A DNA stretch of 64,000 bases from NCBI RefSeq assembly GCF_900215605.1, contig NZ_OBEL01000007.1, positions 1-64,000 of the forward strand, written 5' to 3'. Shown here one piece after another: positions 42,901 to 49,931 of this stretch; the first letter of the stretch is position 1, and every line of letters begins with the position of its first letter. This stretch comes from Cohaesibacter gelatinilyticus. GTDB lineage: Bacteria; Pseudomonadota; Alphaproteobacteria; Rhizobiales; Cohaesibacteraceae. Both the position numbers and the translations under genes were made by a program. Under the pieces are notes generated by a model that made no database searches, was not told the origin of the DNA, and saw only the letters and a program-made list of their open reading frames with translations.

Positions 42901-42999
42901 ACTGGTAGCGCTTTTTCCCTTTCGGGCAAATATGACGGCGTCGGTACAAACACGACCAGCTATGGCTTCAAGCTCGGTATCCGCGTTCCATTAAACTGA
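39991..42999 (+). CDS. Autotransporter with four choice-of-anchor-D type repeats
   Basis: 1002 residues. Long N-region and signal peptide (about 1-43, ending SSEAHA). Four repeats of about 115-130 residues follow (about 50-175, 176-300, 301-430, 431-552). Each has the plan FGxxDxx...T(Y/F)xIxNxGxxxLxLG...FSVxxQPxxxxxPGxSxxxxVxFxPxxxGxxxAxxxIxxDDxDExPYxFxIxGTG, as in choice-of-anchor D / ASPM-SPD2-Hydin-like Ig domains. Repeats 1 and 4 share DDADENPYNFAI. A DUF11-like domain (about 555-655) and a short helical, Arg-rich linker (about 658-700) precede a 250-residue beta-barrel (about 750-1002), whose alternating aromatic strands end FKLGIRVPLN. It is an outer-membrane autotransporter adhesin by layout. 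Confidence 0.8.
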   Translation: MNSGLYMRTMSSNLFSFSSRATYVICTLALLCLTSLLSSEAHAAPEMSVTAPHSSPANREITDNLTSTSTASGTRFSSQPLVGGSQTFTYEIHNSGTDPLNLIGATPVTLTGDDTAHFSVTQPLLSVVPPASSTTFTVTFDPADTGPLSATVNIANDDADENPYNFAISGTGEGPSIQVRYTDLFGFEVLDGSTTTHARTGTEFGSVDVNGGTSSRLFQLRNIGTENLVLPGNVTISGAHAADFTVTQQPAGTLTPSQRGYLTIEFNPGAVGRRTALVTIANNDPSRSPFDFVIAGTGDAGAAEVQVTHLGSDIASNISFDFGDPSTYTFFGPVDANAIAVDKVFRISNIGTAPLTLGPNAASILNNTAGFSVLAQPASVIQPGQSSDVIVRFTSRLGGTITGLLINSDDADESTFYINLYGLGVASAAEIDVTGNGQAIIDGDSSPSTADHTDFGAADIATDTISRTYTIRNPGSSILTLGANAATLSGPDAGEFSITTQPSATIAAGSSSTLVVTYNPSAVGSHAATLNIASDDADENPYNFAIAGTGTTVGGGVTIVLNVAGPDTNLDFTSATGALNLSLTSAGGSAQSNVTGIAPGTHRIVAADLGALGYGISAISCSDDDSTTDPAARSATIRLAANESVTCTFTLTQSRDVTSQMIVDYLSARNTLILRNQADRTRRLARLQQGASPRERTASVTTPLGFVAQLPSPMALTLNEGLLSYSASAQEALSFFDNRTRSFELPQMGRWDIWSEGRFNIFDDKKDQSGQFGIVHFGADYLLSKDILLGAKAQIDWMDQTFAATTGKVSGTGFMVGPYATVALTDSLFLDLSSTWGMSENSISPFGTYKDQFTTNRWMVDGSLTGQYVLDRWTLHPTLAFAYIEEYQSAYTDSLNVRIPDQTVAQGQVSFAPRLSYTAPFEKGGALTSWLETKGQYAFNRGEKPSNGSYGDANIGLSASIETGLDLNLHTGSAFSLSGKYDGVGTNTTSYGFKLGIRVPLN

Positions 43000-43028
43000 C
43001 CAACGCACCGCATCCAAGTGTCACTGGT

Positions 43029-43073
43029 GAAATTATCATCAACCGCGTGATGGGATCGGAAGAGACAGTTTAG
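43029..43073 (+). pseudogene. Detached copy of the uridine kinase 3' end
   Basis: The 45 bases code for EIIINRVMGSEETV plus stop in register with the udk gene end (EIIINRVTGSEETV). Six differences are seen, five of them synonymous (for example ATC to ATT, GAG to GAA, GAA to GAG, ACG to ACA). That points to divergence while coding, in another genome or copy, before the sequence became detached. No upstream udk sequence is attached: the adhesin gene ends at 42999. Similarity to the DNA after udk seems to continue to about 43310. Confidence 0.7.
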
Positions 43074-43342
43074 GGCTTGGCCCCTTCGAGCGCTGTGTTC
43101 AATGACAAAAGTAGCTGGTCAGCAGTCATTCGCTGTGCAATCCATGAACTCACAAAATGCGGACATTTACGACATTCACACAGTTCGTGTAAATGACCGC
43201 TTTTTGGGCTTGCTTCTTCAACATGTAGCATGCGGATCATCCGTTCTGGACCAATCAATGGACGACCAATCTGATTTTGCAAAAATTGTGCTTGAAACAG
43301 ACACGCCGCTGCGCGGTTTATAAATACTGTCAAGCACCTCTA

Positions 43343-44626
43343 TTAGTTTGTAATATCATACATAATAGAGCTGAAGTCTCCCTTTTTAAGATCAGAGCGC
43401 TTAATTAGCAGAACCAGAGAATAGCAGTCTCCCCAAATCCAGCCAGTTAGTTTGCTGGTGGGAAGCTCTAGAAGTATTTCGTTTGGACTTTCTATTCCAT
43501 GTGGTGTGTAAATGTGGCCAACTGGAGCATGGCCCATCACGCCCATTCCCTGCTGAGCTTCTTTTTGCCAAGTTGCTTCCAAACGATCTTGTAATGCCTT
43601 TGGAAGGGCCTGAGACTTGGATGTGTAAGCCGTCAACGCGTGGTTAGTCAGAGAGGCGTTGTAGCGGCTCCACCATCCTTCAATGCTTGTCCGAACTGGT
43701 AGTGGGTCGAGAAGTTTCGTTTCTCGTAGGACCAACTCGCAATAGCCATCCCCATCGGTACGGGAATATTCAAAATCATAGCAATCAAGTTTTTGAAGTT
43801 CTTTTATATAGCCATTTATCCGGTGCTCGCATATTTTCCTTTCTGCGCGCATCTGGCCCTCAATTTCAAAGAACCGAACGAAGGTGCTGAGCATTATTGG
43901 TTTCTGGCGTTCAAACCACGCTGCATCTTCTGGGCGTAGTTTTTTCATCGCTGGAAACCTTACGATACTTTTTGCCATATCGATCACGGTTTCGGAGAGG
44001 CAATCAAGGAGCAATGATGTTGTTTGTTCATTGAACGGGTGGTAAGCCGGATCTATAAGTGTGCCAGACTGCTGGTCCTCTGCCAATATTGGCGCGCCTA
44101 TTTCGTGCTGTTCATTGCCAGAACGTCTTTCGACGACGATCGGCCACTTCGGGAGCACAAAAGTTTCTGGGTTTTTAAAGTCATGGCAGCGGGTCCAGCT
44201 AGCATCATTTGGAAACTGCCTGGATAATGGGGTAGCAACTTCGGCCAACGGTCCTTCAAAATGCAACAAGGTAGGTTTAAGTTCCCCCTCTGCAGGCAGA
44301 AAAATGGCAAGCCAACCTGATCGTGGGCCAAGACCCGACCATAGATCTTGTGGCAGCGCAGCGAGGTCTATTTGACCCACGAAAACAAGCTTCTTGCCGT
44401 CTTGTTCGGGCCAAGGCATTTTTTCTGGGAGTGCGGTTTTACCGCCAAACCAACCTGCAGAGGGCCCAGCTCCAATCGGGATTTGCGGTTTGAGCACAGC
44501 GATTGGCCGCGTTTCAGCGCGCGCAGTTTCCTTCATTCGTTCTGTTTTTTCTTGATGGTCAATAAAATTCTTTAAGAAAGTCTTTGCGTTACCATCTGAC
44601 TTCTTCTTGCTCCTGCGACCAAACAT
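43343..44626 (-). CDS. DUF1963-like protein with a large internal insertion
   Basis: 427 residues, soluble, no signal peptide. The N-terminal part has the DUF1963 (YwqG-like) opening: a lysine-rich lead, then GPSAGWFGGKTALPEKMPWP, LVFVGQIDLAALP and SGWLAIFLPAEGE. The C-terminal 60 residues carry the closing elements (EILLELPTSKLTGWIWGDC followed by I-x-x-x-D-L and F-S). Between them are about 230 residues not typical of the domain, so the domain seems split. It is AT-richer than its neighbours. It stands alone next to the duplicated udk tail. Function unknown; assignment by recalled motif. Confidence 0.55.
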   Translation of the reverse strand: MFGRRSKKKSDGNAKTFLKNFIDHQEKTERMKETARAETRPIAVLKPQIPIGAGPSAGWFGGKTALPEKMPWPEQDGKKLVFVGQIDLAALPQDLWSGLGPRSGWLAIFLPAEGELKPTLLHFEGPLAEVATPLSRQFPNDASWTRCHDFKNPETFVLPKWPIVVERRSGNEQHEIGAPILAEDQQSGTLIDPAYHPFNEQTTSLLLDCLSETVIDMAKSIVRFPAMKKLRPEDAAWFERQKPIMLSTFVRFFEIEGQMRAERKICEHRINGYIKELQKLDCYDFEYSRTDGDGYCELVLRETKLLDPLPVRTSIEGWWSRYNASLTNHALTAYTSKSQALPKALQDRLEATWQKEAQQGMGVMGHAPVGHIYTPHGIESPNEILLELPTSKLTGWIWGDCYSLVLLIKRSDLKKGDFSSIMYDITN

Positions 44627-44968
44627 GAGAAACTCTCCACGCGCTTACAAACACCCAATACACGCAGGGGTTTAGAATTCACAACTTAAGTTGCGGTTAA
44701 TTTGGCTCGGTTTGTGAAAAGTATTATCGCCAACTCAATCCTATTCTCTGTTATAAGAACTCGTTGGCTTTAACGTTGCCAATAGCGATATGAGGCACTA
44801 TTGGGTCCAAGGTAAAATTCCATTTGCAGACATTCCTGCTACACGCAGCATTCGCCACAATGGGCACTTTTTGTGAGTTCGCTGCACCCAGTACGAACGG
44901 TAAATCTGCGCTAAACCAGCACCTCGCCTTCAATCCCCATCGCGCACCTGTGTGCCCACCCCCCCCCA
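44627..44968. other. Non-coding gap with a C9 tract
   Basis: 342 bp without a supported gene. A run of nine C at 44959-44967 (G9 on the argO strand) directly follows the argO stop codon. The short frames here have poor composition. Confidence 0.45.
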
Positions 44969-45577
44969 TCACCTCCCAAAGAGAAGACCGGCGGCGATGC
45001 TCCACATGATCAGGGCGACGAGCCCGTCAAGGACCCGCCAGGAGGTTGGCTTGGCAAAGACCGGGCGCAGGATCTGGGCGCCATAGCCCAGCGAGAAAAA
45101 GAAGACGAAGGACGCCGATGCCGCTCCCATGCCGAAGCTCCAGGCCATGGGGTCATATTGGCTGGAGACCGTTCCCAGCAGCACAACCGTATCGAGATAG
45201 ACATGCGGGTTCAGCCATGTCAGGGCAAGACAGGTTAGAATCGTCGGCCAAAGGGGACTGTCAGCTTGATCAACGGGATTGAGCCCTTCCGCCTGCCCGC
45301 GAAAGGCAGAGCGCATGCTGATTGCGCCATAGATCAGCAAAAATAATGCCCCGGAATAGCGCATGGCCTGATCAAGCCAGGGCACCATCGCAATGATCTG
45401 CGCAAAGCCCACGACCCCTGCTGTGATTAGAAGCGCATCGGATATGGCACAGGTCAGCACCAGCGGCAAAACATGTTGGCCGCGAATGCCCTGACGCAAC
45501 ACAAAGGCATTCTGCGATCCTATTGCCATGATCAAACCAAAGCTGAGCAAAAATCCGGAAATGAAGGCCTGCATCAT
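44969..45577 (-). CDS. argO: LysE/ArgO family amino acid exporter
   Basis: 202 residues with about six membrane segments. The start AFISGFLLSFGLIMAIGSQNAFVLRQGI is the family signature, and the middle segment CLALTWLNPHVYLDTVVLLGT is characteristic of ArgO/LysE. It exports arginine and/or lysine. GAGG stands 8 bp before the first ATG. The divergent gene, 100 bp away, encodes an ArgP-type LysR regulator, the usual partner (argP/argO or lysG/lysE). Confidence 0.85.
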   Translation of the reverse strand: MMQAFISGFLLSFGLIMAIGSQNAFVLRQGIRGQHVLPLVLTCAISDALLITAGVVGFAQIIAMVPWLDQAMRYSGALFLLIYGAISMRSAFRGQAEGLNPVDQADSPLWPTILTCLALTWLNPHVYLDTVVLLGTVSSQYDPMAWSFGMGAASASFVFFFSLGYGAQILRPVFAKPTSWRVLDGLVALIMWSIAAGLLFGR

Positions 45578-45659
45578 GGTGCTATCCTCAAGAAGTCTGT
45601 GTGTTTTCCTTTGCTATCAGGATGAGATGAGTTAGAGTAACTAATGTTGCTAATGATAA

Positions 45660-45674
45660 ATTAGAAATTCTAAT
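45660..45674. promoter_or_regulatory. Palindrome in the argO-argP divergent promoter
   Basis: ATTAGAAATTCTAAT has perfect 7-bp arms and a single central base. It ends 3 bp before the argP ATG, a good place for autorepression. The intergenic region is otherwise AT-rich. Confidence 0.45.
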
Positions 45675-45677
45675 CTC

Positions 45678-46574
45678 ATGTTTGATTATGACCTGTTGGA
45701 AGCCCTCGCCAGCGTTGTTCGCACCGGCTCTTTTGATCGGGCGGCCAAACAGCTCCATGTCACCCCTTCCGCCATTTCCCAACGGGTGAAGCTATTGGAG
45801 GAGCGCGTCGGAACGGTGCTGGTCGTGCGGGGTCAACCCTGCGAAGCGACTGAGGCCGGATTGCGCCTCTGTCAACATCTCGAACAGGTCGCCCTTATGG
45901 AAGGCAATGTGCGCGATGCTCTGCCTGGCAGTGCCGACGGAATGGGCCATGCGGTCCCAGTTCGCATAGCGATCAATGCGGACAGTCTGGACACATGGTT
46001 TGTCAACGCCATAGCGGAGCTGCCCGATGTCTTGTTCGATGTCGTGGTGGATGATCAGGACCACAGCGATGAGTGGCTGAGGCGCGGAGAAGTGGCCGGT
46101 GCCGTCACCAGCCGCAGCCAGTCAATTCAGGGCTGCGACAGCAAGCTGATCGGCAACTTGCGCTATCAGGCCACGGCCAGCCCTGTCTTCATCGAGAAAT
46201 TCTTCCCCGATGGTCAGGTGACGCTTGATGCTTTGAAACAAGCGCCCTGCATGATCTTTGATCGCAAGGACCAGCTGCAATATCGCTGGATGAAACAGGT
46301 CTTTGGTCAGGATTTCTCTCCCCCATCCCATTGGTTGCCATCCACCAATGCCTTTGTGAAAGGAGCCCTTGCCGGGATCGGATGGGGCATGAACCCGGAG
46401 CTTCTGGTGGCCGACCATATCGCCAGCGGACGGCTGGCACCGCTGGTGCCCGGGACACCATTTGATGTGCCGCTCTATTGGCAAGCCAACCGTGTCGCCG
46501 GAGCATCAATCGCCAAGGTCAGCGAAGCCGTGCTGAAAGCAGGCCGCGCCGCCCTTCGCGCAACCACAGAGTGA
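45678..46574 (+). CDS. argP: LysR regulator of ArgP (IciA/LysG) type
   Basis: 298 residues. The HTH is LLEALASVVRTGSFDRAAKQLHVTPSAISQRVKLLEERVGTVLVVRG, with ISQRVKxLEE typical of ArgP. The co-inducer domain follows (MDSWF-like SLDTWF, GCDSKLIGNLRYQATASP, LPSTNAFVKGALAGIGWGMNPE). ArgP/LysG activates the exporter gene in response to arginine, lysine or their analogues. Directly divergent from argO. Confidence 0.85.
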   Translation: MFDYDLLEALASVVRTGSFDRAAKQLHVTPSAISQRVKLLEERVGTVLVVRGQPCEATEAGLRLCQHLEQVALMEGNVRDALPGSADGMGHAVPVRIAINADSLDTWFVNAIAELPDVLFDVVVDDQDHSDEWLRRGEVAGAVTSRSQSIQGCDSKLIGNLRYQATASPVFIEKFFPDGQVTLDALKQAPCMIFDRKDQLQYRWMKQVFGQDFSPPSHWLPSTNAFVKGALAGIGWGMNPELLVADHIASGRLAPLVPGTPFDVPLYWQANRVAGASIAKVSEAVLKAGRAALRATTE

Positions 46575-46625
46575 TCAGCGATGAGAGATCCAGACACTTA
46601 GTGCCCGAACACCTTGTCTGATAAG

Positions 46626-47681
46626 TCAAAAAATCTTGATATACAGGAGATAGAGCGCAACCGACCAAAACCCCGCCTTGATAATAAATTTCGTCGCAGG
46701 GTGCACTTCCTGCTTTGAAGTTGCATTTTCGCTGGCGGGAGCTTTTGTTTGAACGACATGCCATTGATCTGTGGTTCGATATTTTTTTTGATCCTTGCTG
46801 ACAAAGTCCGCATCACGCACGTCTTCGGCATCATCTAGCAGCTCAAGATGCGTGAATGTGATTTGCTCGATCTCGATGGTTTTCGAAATTGCGTCGGCAA
46901 TAGGTGTGCCTGGTTCAAATTTTTTCTTTTCTGGGGCAGAAAAGGGCGCACACTTTATTCTGGCAACAACGAAAGGGCGAAGAGCCAAGCCCAAAACCCC
47001 GCGAAATTGCTCTGTTTCTTCGTGTTGCGGCAATACACCCAGAAGAGCATCATATATACTGGGTTGAAGAAACAGTTCCGCACGAAAGCCGTTATTTCCA
47101 CTCCCGTACCGAATATATGTATCTTCGGTTTCATATTCTTCCAGAACCAGCTTGGCAGGCAAAGAATTATAGGAAAGCCTTTCCACGGAGACAGATGATT
47201 GAAGACCCTGCAGCCATGCCTCTTGATCGCTTAGAAAATCTGACAAATCAGAAAAGAAACCGATCCCGAGCCGAAAATGGTCAACACTAATATGATTGCC
47301 ATCGGCTGTTGCCTGCATTGCGAGGTAAAATTCCGGGCCGTTTGAAGCAGGAGAAAGCGGCTCATGTGAGATTGTAACTGGAATTTCAGGGCGCTGCTGA
47401 AGAAGTTCTCGATGCTTCTCCATTGCACGTTTCAGCGGCAAATCAGCAGCCTCAAGTTCTTTGTTAAGCCGGGTCAAATCCAGAGGATGATCCAGTCCTT
47501 TTCGTCTCAAACGCTTTTTGGATCTGAGATGAACCTTTTCGCGTCTAGCTACGTTCTGCTTAACAAGGCGCTCTGCTTCCTTACTTTCGAAAAATTCTTC
47601 CAACTCCGGGTGAACGGCTTTCAGCAACTTCTTTCTTGTCGAGATTTTGTCTGCTCTATCGGTTGAGCGTGCATCACTCAT
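46626..47681 (-). CDS. Unknown protein with a C-terminal membrane anchor
   Basis: 351 residues. A very basic and charged first 115 residues (coiled, rich in Lys, Arg, Glu and Leu: RRKGLDHPLDLTRLNKELEA) is followed by a globular part of about 200 residues (SHEPLSPASNGPEFYLAMQA ... RYGSGNNGFRAELF) and a final hydrophobic helix (about 330-349, FIIKAGFWSVALYLLYIKIF) preceded by Lys/His. Topology as a tail-anchored inner-membrane protein is inferred. AT-richer than flanking genes. No known family recognised; it stands alone. Confidence 0.6.
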   Translation of the reverse strand: MSDARSTDRADKISTRKKLLKAVHPELEEFFESKEAERLVKQNVARREKVHLRSKKRLRRKGLDHPLDLTRLNKELEAADLPLKRAMEKHRELLQQRPEIPVTISHEPLSPASNGPEFYLAMQATADGNHISVDHFRLGIGFFSDLSDFLSDQEAWLQGLQSSVSVERLSYNSLPAKLVLEEYETEDTYIRYGSGNNGFRAELFLQPSIYDALLGVLPQHEETEQFRGVLGLALRPFVVARIKCAPFSAPEKKKFEPGTPIADAISKTIEIEQITFTHLELLDDAEDVRDADFVSKDQKKYRTTDQWHVVQTKAPASENATSKQEVHPATKFIIKAGFWSVALYLLYIKIF

Positions 47682-47975
47682 TGTCGGACTATCCTGTTCG
47701 CACTGAGGACGATTTCATCGCCCATACCAGCTTTGTCCATTGGCTTTGCAAGAAGGATTTTTATATCGAAAAATCTCACTAGCAACACGATAAGAGCATC
47801 TTATAAAATCTCTAATATAAGTTGAATAAAACCACTCAATCCGCGATCAAAACAGCTGATGGAAGAGATTGCTGCGATCAGAAAGAAAGACCGCTTTCAA
47901 GAAGTGCGCAACATCGACCCCACCCATCCAGCCTAACACCAGAGAGAGATCCAAACCCTGTAAATCCAGGCCAAA

Positions 47976-48461
47976 TCAGCACAAAATCTGGACTTCGCCT
48001 TCAATCTCCATGGCAAAGCCAAGAGGCAATGCAGAGACCCCGATGGCAGAGCGGGCATGACGACCCACGTCCGGTCCAAACACATCGATCACAAGATCGC
48101 TGAAGCCATTCACCACCAGATGCTGCTCATTATAGCCGGGGGCCGAGGCAACCATGCCAAAAACACGGCTCCAACCGACAATGCGGGACAGCTCTCCAAT
48201 CTCTGCCTTGATATTGGCAAGCACCGACAGCCCAATCATTCGGGCATCGGCATAAGCTTGCTCGGTGGTGAAATCCGCTCCCACCACACCAAAGGGGCCA
48301 GCGATGGTTCCGTTTGGCGCACTTTTGGGGCTGCCGGAGAACAACAATCTGTCTCCACGAACATTGATGAAAGAGAATGGCAGATGCACACCATCCGGTA
48401 CTTTGGCCGGTGCTGGCAATTCCAAGCCGAGTTCAATGAGTCTTTCTTCTGGAGTGGTCAT
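47976..48461 (-). CDS. RidA/YjgF family protein
   Basis: 161 residues from the ATG at 48461 (AGGA before it). The longer RidA-type subgroup layout is clear: MTTPEERLIELGLELPAP, then FINVRGDRLLFSGSPK, GADFTTEQAYADARMIGLSVLANIKAE, and SRIVGWSRVFGMVASAPGYNEQ with the C-terminal GRHARSAIGVSALPLGFAMEIEGEV. The conserved Arg that binds 2-aminoacrylate in RidA is likely the one in GRHARSAIG. The subgroup is often annotated as endoribonuclease L-PSP. The first 29 codons with the ribosome binding site occur a second time at 49610-49714. Confidence 0.85.
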   Translation of the reverse strand: MTTPEERLIELGLELPAPAKVPDGVHLPFSFINVRGDRLLFSGSPKSAPNGTIAGPFGVVGADFTTEQAYADARMIGLSVLANIKAEIGELSRIVGWSRVFGMVASAPGYNEQHLVVNGFSDLVIDVFGPDVGRHARSAIGVSALPLGFAMEIEGEVQILC

Positions 48462-48640
48462 TTCGAAATTCCTAAAACAGACATATTTAAAGACTTTAGC
48501 AAAAGACATATCCGATTCTTGGATCCTCGTCCGCTTCAGCTACTCGGCAGGTCCTTGCGCGTCAGCTTGGGGCCAAACATTGTTTTCATTGACGATTGCC
48601 TTTAGAGAGTTAGACCATCAACTCGAATGAAAGACGCCCC

Positions 48641-49579
48641 ATGGCCAGCAACACCAAACTGCATCCCCGTAGTCACCATATTGAGGGGTATGATTTTGTG
48701 CGGCTGGTGGCAGAGACCCCTGAGCTGGAGGCCTTCACGCTTCGCAATCCTGCTGGTCAGACGACGATCAATTTTCAGGATGTCGCAGCCGTCCGCATGC
48801 TGAACAGGGCGCTGCTGAAATCCTATTACGGCATCGACTTCTGGGATATCCCCGAGACATATCTATGCCCTGCCATTCCCGGCCGCGCCGATTACATCCA
48901 CTATCTGGCGGACTTGCTTGCTTGCGATAACAATCAACACATTCCGCACGGACGTCATATCAAGGCGCTGGATATCGGCACCGGTGCCAGTCTGGTCTAT
49001 CCGCTCATCGGCCAAAGCGAATATGGCTGGCATTTCACCGGCGTCGATATAGACCCGGTCTCCATCAAATCGGCACAACAGATTTGCGAATTCAACAAGC
49101 TGAACATCAATCTCAGACGACAAAAGACGGCAGAGAATATCTTCAAAGGCGTGATCAAACCCCGTGATGTCTTTCACATCACCCTATGCAATCCGCCGTT
49201 CCATTCTTCCATGCAGCAAGCGAACAAAGGCACCCGGCGCAAGTGGCGCAATCTTGGCAAAGGGCAGTCAAAGAAGCTCAATTTCGGCGGTCAAAATGCC
49301 GAGCTTTGGTGTCCGGGCGGCGAGATAAAATTTTTGACGCGCATGATCGAGCAAAGCACGGCATGCGCCGACCAGTGCCTGTGGTTCAGCTCGCTGGTGT
49401 CGAAAAAGGACAATCTCAAGCCCCTCTCCAGACTTTTGGCAAAAACCAAAGTGGCCGATTTCAAAATCATCGAAATGGCACAGGGTCAAAAGACAAGCCG
49501 TTTCATTGCCTGGACTTACATCAAGAAAAGCCAGCGATCTTCCTATCTGAAAGACGCAAACAAGCCCGCAGAGAGATGA
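48641..49579 (+). CDS. rlmF: 23S rRNA (adenine(1618)-N(6))-methyltransferase RlmF
   Basis: 312 residues. N-terminal RlmF segment LHPRSHHIEGYDFVRL and DFWDIPETYLCPAIPGRADYIHY, then the SAM-binding motif LDIGTGASLVYPLIG, the acidic GVDIDPVSI and the amino-methylase motif CNPPFHSS. A Lys/Arg-rich block (GTRRKWRNLGKGQSKKLNFG) and GGEIKFLTRMI follow; the order is that of E. coli RlmF/YbiN. It methylates A1618 of 23S rRNA. The gene lies between the intact and broken RidA 5' sequences. Confidence 0.85.
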   Translation: MASNTKLHPRSHHIEGYDFVRLVAETPELEAFTLRNPAGQTTINFQDVAAVRMLNRALLKSYYGIDFWDIPETYLCPAIPGRADYIHYLADLLACDNNQHIPHGRHIKALDIGTGASLVYPLIGQSEYGWHFTGVDIDPVSIKSAQQICEFNKLNINLRRQKTAENIFKGVIKPRDVFHITLCNPPFHSSMQQANKGTRRKWRNLGKGQSKKLNFGGQNAELWCPGGEIKFLTRMIEQSTACADQCLWFSSLVSKKDNLKPLSRLLAKTKVADFKIIEMAQGQKTSRFIAWTYIKKSQRSSYLKDANKPAER

Positions 49580-49609
49580 GGCCTATTCTGACACCACCAT
49601 ACCAGGCGG

Positions 49610-49714
49610 TCATTCCATGCGGCAGGGAAAAGGCAGATGCACGCCCTCTGGCGCTTTGGTCGGTGCTGGCAATTCCAACCCGAGTTCACATAGCCTTTCT
49701 TCTGGAGCGGTCAT
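49610..49714 (-). pseudogene. RidA-like 5' fragment (duplicate start of the gene at 48461)
   Basis: 34 codons: the first 29 (MTAPEERLCELGLELP...GVHLPF) match the intact gene with few changes (T to A, I to C, A to T, V to A, D to E), then the frame turns to an unrelated end and stops. The upstream bases TTTTAGGAATTTCGA, with the binding site, are also the same as at the intact gene. Identity over about 110 bp looks like 85 percent. It is a remnant of a duplication. Confidence 0.75.
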
Positions 49715-49753
49715 CTCGAAATTCCTAAAACAAACATATATGCTAGGGCATAG

Positions 49754-49842
49754 GGCAATTCTTTCTGCTCACCACGTCGTAAGAGCTTGAAAATGAACCA
49801 CATTGTCTTCACTCTTTCTCCTTGTGAGCAGAAAGACTTGCC
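49754..49842. repeat. 89-bp element with 19-bp inverted ends
   Basis: GGCAATTCTTTCTGCTCAC and GTGAGCAGAAAGACTTGCC pair with a single mismatch. The 51-bp middle has no frame. It may be a MITE-like remnant or a long hairpin RNA. No target duplication seen. Confidence 0.5.
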
Positions 49843-49916
49843 TCTACCAAATGCACCGCATTTATGAGTCTACGGCCTAATACCAATCAGGATCTCATCA
49901 AACAAAACACCTGACG

Positions 49917-49930
49917 AAAATCCGGATTTT
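49917..49930. terminator. Short palindrome at the Rrf2 gene end
   Basis: AAAATCCGGATTTT is symmetric and begins 1 bp after the Rrf2 stop codon. It can act as a weak terminator for the minus strand. Confidence 0.4.
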
Positions 49931-49931
49931 G

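Noticed and set aside
37600-43028. The udk-flanked block as a classic integrase-driven island
   Set aside because: No integrase, relaxase or transposase seen, and the flanking copies are too diverged for a fresh attL/attR pair; kept only as an old insertion or recombination product.
43070-43333. 87-codon minus frame after the udk tail copy
   Set aside because: No binding site, and the matching segment after udk itself has a different frame; it seems to be non-coding duplicated DNA.
44751-45005. 84-codon minus frame across the C9 tract
   Set aside because: It overlaps the argO end in another frame and depends on the homopolymer; composition is poor.
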